This document shows, one piece after another, positions 9,674 to 17,142 of a stretch of 64,000 bases of DNA. Under the pieces are notes generated by a model. The model saw only the letters and a list, made by a program, of their open reading frames with translations, ran no database searches and was not told the DNA's origin. A program made the translations under genes and the position numbers. Origin of the DNA: Aquaspirillum sp. LM1 (GTDB lineage: Bacteria > Pseudomonadota > Gammaproteobacteria > Burkholderiales > Aquaspirillaceae); the NCBI RefSeq assembly GCF_002002905.1, contig NZ_CP019509.1, positions 2,390,501 through 2,454,500 on the forward strand, read 5' to 3'. Numbering within the stretch: the stretch's first letter is position 1; each line of letters opens with the position of its first letter.

Positions 9674-9702
9674 ATATTAGACCGATCGTCTAATTAATGC
9701 AA
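9674..9702 (-). promoter_or_regulatory. Promoter with TetR-family-like operator for the MFS unit
   Basis: The inverted half-sites ATTAGAC (9676-9682) and GTCTAAT (9688-9694) with a 5-nt spacer sit between a minus-strand -35 (TTGCAT, 9702-9697) and -10 (TAATAT, 9679-9674) separated by 17 nt. The TAGAC/GTCTA palindrome resembles TetR-family (NemR-like) operators. No TetR gene is in the window, so the regulator would act in trans. The rest of 9571-9878 shows nothing else clear. Confidence 0.55.
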
Positions 9703-9878
9703 ATATAGTCTGTCCAGCCAGCCGGGACCCATTCAGCCAACACGGCAACAGGCTTATTTCTGCGCAGGTTGGCGTACATATTTTTGATTTTGCTGGGTTT
9801 TACGTTTTGCCCAAACATAATTCCAGAATTCATCCGCGCACTGCCTAGCGGCGTGCAGCCCCCAAGGAAAGGCCTGCC

Positions 9879-10475
9879 ATGGCACAAGACAGCTCCCGCC
9901 CCGACTTCTGGGAAACCCGTTATCAGCAAGGTGTGACCCCCTGGGACGCTGGGCAGATGCCGCGTCAGTTTGTCGCCTTTGCCACCCGCCGCCCAGCGGG
10001 TGAACGGGTGCTGGTACCCGGCTGTGGCAGCGGCTACGAGGTGCGCGGGCTGGCCGAGCATGGCGCGCAGGTGCTGGCGGTGGATTTCAGCCCGGCGGCG
10101 GTCAGCCTGGCGCGTGAGGTGTTGGGTGAATACGCCGACTGCGTGCAGCAGGGCGATTTTTTCCTGATTGACCAACCGCCATTTGACTGGGTGTACGAGC
10201 GGGCACTGCTGTGCGCGCTGCCACCCAAAGTGTGGGCCGACTGGGGCCGCAAAATGGCCGAGTTGGTGAAACCGGGCGGCGTGCTGGCCGGCTACTTCTT
10301 TTTTGCCGACACCCCAAAAGGCCCGCCATTTGGCACCACGCCGGATCAACTGGCCCAGTTGCTGGGGACGCACTTCACCCTGCTGGAACAGGCCCCCGCC
10401 GATGACAGCCTGCCGGTATTTGCCGGGCGGGAGCAGTGGATGGTCTGGCAACGCTGCGACAATTTGTCGCATTGA
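9879..10475 (+). CDS. TPMT-like SAM-dependent methyltransferase
   Basis: 198-residue class I methyltransferase of the thiopurine S-methyltransferase family. The N-terminus FWETRYQQGVTPWD is the typical family entry, followed by SAM motif I VLVPGCGSGYE and an acidic motif II (AVDFS). The PFDWVYERALLCALPP segment matches the post-I region. Bacterial relatives methylate small thiol, selenium, tellurium or halide substrates; the actual substrate cannot be told. 60 nt upstream of the copper-chaperone gene and on the same strand, so the two may be cotranscribed. Confidence 0.85.
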   Translation: MAQDSSRPDFWETRYQQGVTPWDAGQMPRQFVAFATRRPAGERVLVPGCGSGYEVRGLAEHGAQVLAVDFSPAAVSLAREVLGEYADCVQQGDFFLIDQPPFDWVYERALLCALPPKVWADWGRKMAELVKPGGVLAGYFFFADTPKGPPFGTTPDQLAQLLGTHFTLLEQAPADDSLPVFAGREQWMVWQRCDNLSH

Positions 10476-10535
10476 TCCCATCGGTCCAAGCTCCGTATCA
10501 TCCGGTACTTTTCCGTTTTTTTCTGGAGCCTGACC

Positions 10536-11000
10536 ATGAAACGCCTGTTTGCCCTGGCCCTGCTGGCCGTCTGTGCGACTGCCAATGCCCACGATTACAC
10601 GGTGGGCGAGCTGAAAATCGTCCACCCCTGGGCACGGGCCACCCCTGGCACCATCCAGAATGGCGCCGCCTACATGACGCTGACCAACACCGGTAAACAA
10701 GCTGACCGACTGGTATCGGCCAGCACCGAGGCTGCCGGCATTACCGAGCTGCACACCCACCTGAACGAAAACGGCGTGATGAAAATGCGCCAAGTGAATG
10801 ATATTCCGGTAGAAGCCGGCAGCACGGTCAAGCTGCAGCCCGGTGGCCTGCATGTCATGCTGATCAAGCTGAAGCAGCCGTTGAAAGAAGGTGACAGCGT
10901 GCCGCTGACCCTGCGCTTTGAAAAAGCGGGTGAAGTGAAAGTGGACGTCAAGGTAGACAAAGTGGGTGCCATGCCCGCCATGCAACACGCTGGCCACTGA
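10536..11000 (+). CDS. Periplasmic copper chaperone PCu(A)C family protein
   Basis: 154 residues with a cleavable signal peptide (residues 1-18, cut after ATANA). The mature domain carries the copper-site pattern of the family: HTH near residue 72, MKM about 11 residues later and a distal GGLHVM. The C-terminus is Met/His rich (MPAMQHAGH). PCu(A)C proteins deliver Cu(I) to oxidase CuA or CuB centres, which fits the presence of the cbb3 operon about 7 kb away. GGAG ribosome site at 8-nt spacing. Confidence 0.9.
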   Translation: MKRLFALALLAVCATANAHDYTVGELKIVHPWARATPGTIQNGAAYMTLTNTGKQADRLVSASTEAAGITELHTHLNENGVMKMRQVNDIPVEAGSTVKLQPGGLHVMLIKLKQPLKEGDSVPLTLRFEKAGEVKVDVKVDKVGAMPAMQHAGH

Positions 11001-11054
11001 GTGACGACCGCCCCCTGACACGGCATGCGCAGGGGAGGCCACCGGAAGCAAACA

Positions 11055-11097
11055 GGCCCTCCTGCCCATGGATTCAGCATCCTGGTGCAGGGGGGCC
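11055..11097 (+). terminator. GC-rich hairpin after the copper chaperone gene
   Basis: An 11-bp stem with one G-T wobble (11055-11065 with 11087-11097) and a 21-nt loop, about 55 nt after the stop; no T-run. The stretch 11001-11372 otherwise holds only the left direct repeat of the restriction module and no convincing gene. Confidence 0.35.
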
Positions 11098-11179
11098 GGT
11101 TTGCCGTGTGCCCCCGGTATCTCGCCACCTGCACATGATGATGCGCCACGGATTCGCCCGACCAATGCACAACACCACG

Positions 11180-11231
11180 CCAGAACAGCGGAAACGCGCA
11201 GCGCACCGCCCCCCTCACGCCTTGCTCTCCT
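11180..11231. repeat. Left imperfect direct repeat flanking the restriction-modification module
   Basis: About 52 nt that align with 13652-13706. The last 29 nt (11203-11231) match 13678-13706 with only two mismatches; the upstream part matches with small indels (shared CCAGAAC, GCGG, ACGCGC). The pair brackets the two restriction-modification genes. Confidence 0.7.
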
Positions 11232-11372
11232 TACCGCGTAGCGCCGTAGGAATCCCCTTTCTTCTGGGAAGAGAGGATGTCAGAATCACTGAATTGTCCA
11301 TTGCGAGCATCGGCCTGATGGCAGGATAGCGGTGATCCTTGCAGAATCTTGCATCATTTCAAAGAGCAGGTC

Positions 11373-12518
11373 ATGTTGAGTTTTTATGAGTTTTTTGCTG
11401 GCGGCGGCATGGCGCGCGCGGGCTTGGGCGCGGGCTGGGAATGTTTATTGGCCAATGATTTTGACCCCAAAAAAGCCGCCAGCTATGCCGCCAACTGGGG
11501 CGATGCCGATCTGCGCGTGGGCGATGTTGCGGCCTTGCGCGTGGCTGATCTACCGGGCAAGGCCGACTTGGCCTGGGCATCGTTTCCCTGTCAGGATTTA
11601 TCGCTGGCTGGCGCGGGTGCCGGTCTGAATGGTTCACGCTCAAGTGCATTCTGGGCGTTCTGGCGCTTGGTGCGTAGCCTGGGTGAGGTTGGGCGGGCAC
11701 CTGCGCTGGTGGTGCTGGAAAATGTCTGCGGCGCGCTCAGTTCGCATCAGGGGCGTGATTTTGTCGCCTTGGCCGGCGCTTTGGCCGAGGCCGGCTATCG
11801 CTTTGGTGCCGTAGTGATCAATGCCGTACATTTTTTGCCACAATCTCGCCCCCGTTTATTCATTATTGGCGTCTTGCATCACCACCCTGTTGCCGCGTAT
11901 TTGCTGGCGGATGGGCCGGAGGCGGAATGGCACCCGCCAGCATTGATCGACGCCCACGCCAGACTGTCGCCAGCATTGCGTGAGCACTGGATGTGGTGGC
12001 GTTTGCCAATACCCGCCCCCAGAACGTCTGTGTTTGCCGATGTGATTGAAGACGCGCCAAGCAGCGTGGCATGGCACTCGGCAGCAGAAACGCACAAGCT
12101 GCTGGCCATGATGAGCCCACGCAACCAGGCCAAAGTGGAAGCGGCCCAGCGTAGCGGGCGGCGTATGGTGGGGACCGTGTATCGACGCACCCGCACCGAA
12201 GGCCCGCATCAACAAAAAGTACAGCGTGCCGAAATCCGCTTTGACGATGTGGCAGGGTGCTTGCGCACTCCGGGCGGCGGCTCCAGCCGACAAGCCATCA
12301 TGGTGGTGGAAGGCGAGCAGATTCGATCCCGCCTGCTGTCCGCGCGTGAAGCCGCGCGCTTGATGGGATTGCCGGATAGCTACCGTCTGCCAGCCAATTA
12401 CAATGACGCCTACCATCTGGCAGGTGATGGCGTGGCCACGCCGGTGGTGCGCTTTCTGGCGCAGTCTATTCTTGAGCCAATTCTGTGCCCGGTAGCCGCA
12501 AATAGAAAGGCTGCATGA
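11373..12518 (+). CDS. DNA (cytosine-5) methyltransferase of a type II-like RM system
   Basis: 381-residue C5-cytosine methyltransferase. Motif I is FFAGGGMARAGLG near residues 7-19, the catalytic motif IV FPCQDLSLAG holds C73, motif VI ENV is at 116-118, motif VIII QSRPR at 157-161 and motifs IX-X (LSAREAARLMG ... GDGVATPVV) are near the C-terminus. The variable target-recognition region lies between VIII and IX, so specificity cannot be read. ATG at 11373 is used instead of an upstream TTG at 11349. It overlaps the nuclease candidate by ATGA. Base composition drops toward the 3' half, consistent with transfer. Confidence 0.95.
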   Translation: MLSFYEFFAGGGMARAGLGAGWECLLANDFDPKKAASYAANWGDADLRVGDVAALRVADLPGKADLAWASFPCQDLSLAGAGAGLNGSRSSAFWAFWRLVRSLGEVGRAPALVVLENVCGALSSHQGRDFVALAGALAEAGYRFGAVVINAVHFLPQSRPRLFIIGVLHHHPVAAYLLADGPEAEWHPPALIDAHARLSPALREHWMWWRLPIPAPRTSVFADVIEDAPSSVAWHSAAETHKLLAMMSPRNQAKVEAAQRSGRRMVGTVYRRTRTEGPHQQKVQRAEIRFDDVAGCLRTPGGGSSRQAIMVVEGEQIRSRLLSAREAARLMGLPDSYRLPANYNDAYHLAGDGVATPVVRFLAQSILEPILCPVAANRKAA

Positions 12519-13474
12519 TGTGTGCAAGGGATATTCAAACTGCCTTGGCATCGTTTTACCAAAAGCATCACTTTTCAGGAAAAGGTGCATTGTGCGTTGC
12601 TCTCGTGGTCACCCAACACGCTCGCCAATGTGGGCTACCATTGGATGCCACAACCCTGTTAACCGAAGGTGGCGGTCAAGTACTGGGGCTTGGTAAGACT
12701 CAAGTGCAGGCCGTGTTGGCTCGTCATGGCATTGAGCGTGTGCTGGCTGCCGAAGGTGGACGCACAAGCCGTGGCAGCATTGGCAATATGCGCGCTTATG
12801 TTGAGTTTTTGAATGCACTGGCTGATGCATCTAGCGGGTGTGCCCTTGATATTAATCTCATCGAATCGTTCTGGATGGATAAGGTGCGCGCATTCTTTGC
12901 CGCCAAACCCTTCAAAATCCGACTGGATACTTCTCGCAGCCTGCGCATGATGGTGCGCGACGTGTTGACCCAAGCGGAGGAACGACAGAAAGCCTCGCCC
13001 GGCATGCAGTACGCAGGAGCAGTACTTCAGCATTTGGTTGGTGCAAAATTGGATTGTGCACTTTCCGCCAGCACAACATCCGGCCCGTTGACGCATCACA
13101 GTTTTTCCACGTCTGATGCTCAGTCGGGACGCGCAGGGGATTTTTTACTGGGAGACGTGGCCATCCATGTCACGACGGCACCAGGAGCCGGGGTAATTGC
13201 ACGCTGTCAGGACAATCTGGATCAAGGGTATCGACCGATGATTGTCACGACGACGCGGGGCTTGACTGCTGCAGAGGTGTTTGCCGACGCGGCAGGTTTG
13301 GCTGAACGGATTGATCTTTTCGAGATTGAACAGTTTGTCGCACTGAATTTGTATGAACTGGGTGGGTTTCTCGCAGAAGGGCGTCGGATGGCGGTGCAGG
13401 ATGTGGTGCAGCGATATAACGAAATCATTGAGGATGTTGAAACGGATCCAAGCCTGAAAATCGAATTTCGTTAA
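12515..13474 (+). CDS. Putative restriction endonuclease, DUF4928-like
   Basis: 319 residues, translationally coupled (4-nt overlap) to the cytosine methyltransferase, so it is the likely partner nuclease. It resembles the DUF4928 family, found next to C5 methyltransferases; this is from memory of the family and needs a profile search. A segment at about 208-222 (GDFLLGDVAIHVTTAP) looks like the core of a PD-(D/E)xK fold but has His-Val-Thr where Glu-x-Lys is expected. GC is visibly lower than in neighbouring genes. Alternative: a non-nuclease accessory protein. Confidence 0.65.
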   Translation: MMCARDIQTALASFYQKHHFSGKGALCVALVVTQHARQCGLPLDATTLLTEGGGQVLGLGKTQVQAVLARHGIERVLAAEGGRTSRGSIGNMRAYVEFLNALADASSGCALDINLIESFWMDKVRAFFAAKPFKIRLDTSRSLRMMVRDVLTQAEERQKASPGMQYAGAVLQHLVGAKLDCALSASTTSGPLTHHSFSTSDAQSGRAGDFLLGDVAIHVTTAPGAGVIARCQDNLDQGYRPMIVTTTRGLTAAEVFADAAGLAERIDLFEIEQFVALNLYELGGFLAEGRRMAVQDVVQRYNEIIEDVETDPSLKIEFR

Positions 13475-13542
13475 GCCGGCGCTGATTGATTCAGAAAAAT
13501 CATTTCCACCAAAAGCAAAACCCAGCAAAATCAACACCCTGG

Positions 13543-13562
13543 ATTCCCGCCTTCGCGGGAAT
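13543..13562. repeat. dRS3-like 20-bp inverted repeat
   Basis: Matches the Neisseria dRS3 pattern ATTCCC-N8-GGGAAT exactly, with N8 GCCTTCGC. It lies 68 nt after the endonuclease stop and inside the right flanking direct repeat. dRS3 elements in Neisseria are dispersed repeats used as insertion and recombination sites. Similar sequences occur widely in proteobacteria. Confidence 0.7.
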
Positions 13563-13651
13563 GACGATTTTTTCAGCGTTTCCTTAATGCCAGGAGGCGC
13601 GCAGCCGCATCATGCGTGCCATTCCTTCGCGCAATACCAGACCAGAACGGA

Positions 13652-13706
13652 CCAGAACGGCGGACGCGCTCGCCGCCGCACCGCCACCATCACGCCTTGC
13701 TCTCCT
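13652..13706. repeat. Right imperfect direct repeat flanking the restriction-modification module
   Basis: Counterpart of 11180-11231; ends 3 nt before the fdhE stop codon. A 10-bp tandem duplication (ACCAGAACGG at 13641-13650 and 13651-13660) lies at its upstream edge. Confidence 0.7.
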
Positions 13707-13709
13707 GTA

Positions 13710-14582
13710 TTACGCCTCGTCCGTCCCCAGCAAAAACAGATTGGGCCCGTTGCGCGGGTGGTCGGCCTGGCCCAGCGCCACGTCCAGTGCCAGGCTGGCC
13801 AGATCGTCGGCCACCGGGTCCAGCGCCGGGTCTTGCTCCAGGAACAGGATTTTCAGATAGCTGCGGCAGGCATCGCAGGTTTCGGCATGCACCCCAGTGG
13901 GGCCGCCTTCCAGTTGCTGGTAGTGAACCTTGCCATCAGAATCACAGGCGGTGCAGCGAGCACGCACCGCGTACCAGCGGGTGTTGCACAGCGAACAGTG
14001 CAGATAGCGCAGCTTGCCCAACTTGGCCCCCACCTGGATCACACTGGCCACCGGCGCGCTACCGCAACAGGGACAGTGACTGCCGCCGGCGGGCAGCGGT
14101 GCCGGCACCTGGTGGGCCCAGCGGGTCCAGCAGGCTTGCAGGGTGGCGGCCACCAGCAGGCGGGCGGCGGCGTCCTGGCCGGTGGGCTGTTCGCCATGGC
14201 CTTGCGCATCCGCCAGCACGCGGGCGGCCAGTGCAGTCAGTTCGGCTGGGGTGGCACTGGCCAGCTGGACAATGGCGGCGCGCACCGGGTCGGGGGCGTG
14301 GTCGGCCACCCAGGCACCCAGTGCATGCAGCGCGGTCATCCAGTCGGCGGGCAGAGTGTCGGCCTGGGCCGGCCAGCACGGTGCACCGTGGCCGGGCACG
14401 GGGGCAAGCGGTACGTTGAGCTGCTCCTGGGCCAGGCTGAGCTGACCCAGAAACGCCAGCCACGGCCCCAGTGGGTGATTGACCGCCAGTTGTTCAAAAC
14501 GGGCCGCGCGGCTGCGAAACAGGCCAGCATCGGGAGGCAGGGTGGTTTCCGGGTCGGTGGGGTTAAGCAGGTCGATGGACAT
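13710..14582 (-). CDS. fdhE: Formate dehydrogenase accessory protein FdhE
   Basis: 290-residue FdhE, needed for maturation of the respiratory formate dehydrogenase; it binds the Fe-S/Mo catalytic subunit. Four CxxC pairs typical of the rubredoxin-like fold are visible (CPCC, CSLC, CTAC, CDAC). The N-terminal NHPLGPWLAFL stretch matches the family. ATG at 14582 (MSIDLLN) gives the usual length; in-frame ATGs further upstream lack ribosome sites. Follows fdhD by about 120 nt and ends beside the right repeat of the restriction module. Confidence 0.93.
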   Translation of the reverse strand: MSIDLLNPTDPETTLPPDAGLFRSRAARFEQLAVNHPLGPWLAFLGQLSLAQEQLNVPLAPVPGHGAPCWPAQADTLPADWMTALHALGAWVADHAPDPVRAAIVQLASATPAELTALAARVLADAQGHGEQPTGQDAAARLLVAATLQACWTRWAHQVPAPLPAGGSHCPCCGSAPVASVIQVGAKLGKLRYLHCSLCNTRWYAVRARCTACDSDGKVHYQQLEGGPTGVHAETCDACRSYLKILFLEQDPALDPVADDLASLALDVALGQADHPRNGPNLFLLGTDEA

Positions 14583-14703
14583 GAGGACTCGATAATCAGG
14601 TAAGCAAGGCATCCGGCGGCAAGTGTGCTGACCGTCGCCCAGGTGGGCGAGGTTGGGCACGGTGGCCGGTGTGAGGAATGGGCAACATAGTCAGGTTGGA
14701 CAC

Positions 14704-15582
14704 TTAGCGCAACGTGTCTGCGCTGTCGCCCTCCCGCGCCAGCGGCATGTCGGCCAGCACATGGCTGGCACCGGCATACACCACCAGGCTGTGCTGACGG
14801 GCAAAACCCACCAGGGTCAGGCCGCTGCTTTCGGCCAGGCGCACGGCCAGCGCCGTGGGGGCAGACAGGGCCACCAGCGCGCCCATGCCGGCCAGCGCGG
14901 TTTTTTGCACCATTTCGTAGCTGGCCCGGCTGGACACCAGGGCAAAGCCCTCGCGGTTGTCTGCGCCCAGACGGGCGCGGGCACCAATCAGCTTGTCCAG
15001 CGCATTGTGGCGGCCCACGTCTTCGCGCACCTGGTGGATGACCCCATCGGCGTCTACCCAGGCGGCGGCATGGGCGGCACCGGTGGTCTGGCGCAGCGGC
15101 TGATGGCGCTCCAGCGCCTTGACCGCAGCAAATATCCGCGAGGCGGACAAGGCAGCCCCCCGGCTCACTGGCGTCTGGCAGCGGGCTACGCCATCCAGGC
15201 TATCTACCCCGCACAGGCCGCAGCCGGTGCGGCCTGCCAACGCCCGACGGCGGTTTTTCAGGGAATGAAACTGACGGCTGGCAATCTCCATCATGATGCT
15301 GATCCCGTCAGCGCTGTGTTCAATGTCCAGCCCATAAAGCTGGGATAGGTCGTCCAGAATGCCTTCGCTGAGGCTGAAGCCCAGCGCCAGGTCGTCCAGT
15401 TCGGTGGGGGTGGCCAGCATCACCGCGTGGGAGATGCCGTTGTACACCAGGGCCACCGGGGTTTCTTCCACCAGCACGTCAACGGTGCTGCGTTGCCAGC
15501 CATCGGCGCACACCCGCCAGACCGGCACATGGCAGGCCTGTTTCGGGGGGGTGAGTGCAGAGGCAAGGTGTTCACGTTGCAT
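14704..15582 (-). CDS. fdhD: Sulfurtransferase FdhD for formate dehydrogenase
   Basis: 292 residues. FdhD transfers sulfur from a cysteine desulfurase to the molybdenum cofactor of formate dehydrogenase. The catalytic pair is in the CGLCG motif (C121 and C124), and the DVGRHNALDKLIG and SSRASYEMVQK blocks are family hallmarks. ATG at 15582 follows an AGGAG site at 6-nt spacing and is preferred over 15612. Lies 54 nt after fdnI, so it is probably in the same transcript as the structural genes. Confidence 0.96.
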   Translation of the reverse strand: MQREHLASALTPPKQACHVPVWRVCADGWQRSTVDVLVEETPVALVYNGISHAVMLATPTELDDLALGFSLSEGILDDLSQLYGLDIEHSADGISIMMEIASRQFHSLKNRRRALAGRTGCGLCGVDSLDGVARCQTPVSRGAALSASRIFAAVKALERHQPLRQTTGAAHAAAWVDADGVIHQVREDVGRHNALDKLIGARARLGADNREGFALVSSRASYEMVQKTALAGMGALVALSAPTALAVRLAESSGLTLVGFARQHSLVVYAGASHVLADMPLAREGDSADTLR

Positions 15583-15636
15583 GTTGGGCTCCTGCCCGCC
15601 CGATCGGGCCAAGGCCAGACCGGGCGGGGTGAGGGA

Positions 15637-16257
15637 TCAGGACTTCTTGCCGGTCATGTCACGATACCAGCGCGGATGGTGTTTTTTTGCCCAGGCATGG
15701 GTCACCACGCCCTCCACCATGGCACGGATGGTGCCCTTCACCCACAGTGCGGCGTACACATGGATGATGATGCCGGCAATCAGCGCCACCGCCGAGCTGG
15801 CGTGCGCCAGCAGGGCCAGCCGAATCAGCGGAATCGGAAACGACGGGGCAAAGTAGGGCCGCCAGATGATAAAGCCGGAAATCAGCAGCACCGCCATGCA
15901 CGCGCACATCAGCCAGAACATGCCTTTTTGCCCGCCGTTGTACTTGCCGATGTCGCCCACTTCGTTGCCCTTCATCACCTCTTTGACCGACTTCATCCAC
16001 TTGACGTCTTCAGATGTGATCAGGTTGTGATGCCAGTAGCGGAAAAACTGTCGGGCAAAGGCCAGAAACATCACCACGCCAACAAACGGGTGGACAATGC
16101 GCGCCAGCTGCGGTGTGCCAAATACGCCGGTCAGCCAGAAGAATGCCGGGTAAAAGAACGCCAGGCCAGAAATGGCCAGCAGCACAAAGCATACGGCAAC
16201 CACCCAGTGATTGATGCGCTCCGGGGCCGAGTAACGTTGGATCAGTTGTTCTTTCAC
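15637..16257 (-). CDS. fdnI: Formate dehydrogenase cytochrome b556 (gamma) subunit
   Basis: 206-residue membrane cytochrome b of respiratory formate dehydrogenase-N/O; four helices with haem-ligand histidines ([28 protein letters not shown]). It passes electrons from the beta subunit to quinone. Overlaps fdnH by 4 nt (ATGA). Whether it corresponds to FdnI or FdoI cannot be decided from sequence alone. Confidence 0.95.
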   Translation of the reverse strand: MKEQLIQRYSAPERINHWVVAVCFVLLAISGLAFFYPAFFWLTGVFGTPQLARIVHPFVGVVMFLAFARQFFRYWHHNLITSEDVKWMKSVKEVMKGNEVGDIGKYNGGQKGMFWLMCACMAVLLISGFIIWRPYFAPSFPIPLIRLALLAHASSAVALIAGIIIHVYAALWVKGTIRAMVEGVVTHAWAKKHHPRWYRDMTGKKS

Positions 16258-17129
16258 TTGCGGTTCTCCTCGTGGTCTTCGTCATCCGGACGGTTCGGGC
16301 CGACGGTGATGTAGTGGAAGAAGCCAAACAGCCCGGCGGCGGCAATGCCCAGGGTGGCCAGCGGCTTGAGCAGGCCTTTCCACAGGCTGACCGTGGTGCT
16401 GATGGCCGGGTCCTTGGGCAGGTTGCTGTACAGCTCGGGCTGGTCAGCGTGATGCAGCACGTACATCACATGGGTGCCGCCCACGCCTTCCGGATCGTAC
16501 AGGCCGGCGTGCTGGTAGCCCCGGTTTTTCAGGTCGGCGATGCGCACAGAGGCGACTTCTTTCATGTCCTCTTTGCTGCCAAACTGAATCGCCCCGGTCG
16601 GGCAGGTTTTCACGCAGGCCGGCTCTTGGCCCACCGCCACGCGGTCGGAGCACAGGCTGCACTTGTAGGCCTTGTTGTCCGCCGGGCTCAGGCGCGGCAC
16701 GTTGAACGGGCAGCCAGACACGCAGTAGCCGCAGCCAATGCAGTTTTCCTGGTGAAAATCGACAATGCCATTCTTGTACTGAATGATGGCACCCGGCGAG
16801 GGACAGGCTTTCAGGCAGCCGGGGTCGGCGCAGTGCATGCAGCCGTCCTTGCGGATCAGCCATTCCAGCTTGCCGTTGGCTTCGGTTTCGGCAAAGCGCA
16901 TCACCGTCCACGCCTGGGCGGACAGATCGGTCGGGTTGTCGTACACGCCGACGCAGGAACCCACTTCCTCACGCAGGTCGTTCCATTCGGAACAGGCCAC
17001 CTGGCAGGCCTTGCAGCCGATGCAGGTGGACACGTCAATCAGCTTGGCCACTTCCACCGGGGTCCGCGCTTGCGGGGTGGCGGTCGGGGTGGCCGAGCGA
17101 CGCAGGATATCAAGAGATTGCAGAGCCAT
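16254..17129 (-). CDS. fdnH: Formate dehydrogenase iron-sulfur (beta) subunit
   Basis: 291 residues with four [4Fe-4S] binding clusters: [11 protein letters not shown] near residue 36, [13 protein letters not shown] near 96, [11 protein letters not shown] near 128 and CSLC...CVKTC near 155. A single C-terminal membrane helix (about 255-275) anchors it to the cytochrome b subunit. It relays electrons from the molybdenum subunit to haem. 13 nt after fdnG; overlaps fdnI by 4 nt. Confidence 0.96.
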   Translation of the reverse strand: MALQSLDILRRSATPTATPQARTPVEVAKLIDVSTCIGCKACQVACSEWNDLREEVGSCVGVYDNPTDLSAQAWTVMRFAETEANGKLEWLIRKDGCMHCADPGCLKACPSPGAIIQYKNGIVDFHQENCIGCGYCVSGCPFNVPRLSPADNKAYKCSLCSDRVAVGQEPACVKTCPTGAIQFGSKEDMKEVASVRIADLKNRGYQHAGLYDPEGVGGTHVMYVLHHADQPELYSNLPKDPAISTTVSLWKGLLKPLATLGIAAAGLFGFFHYITVGPNRPDDEDHEENRK

Positions 17130-17142
17130 GGTTATGCGCGCC

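Noticed and set aside
11251-11274. Second dRS3-like element left of the RM module
   Set aside because: The arms read AATCCCC and GGGAAG around a 9-nt centre and do not fit ATTCCC-N8-GGGAAT.
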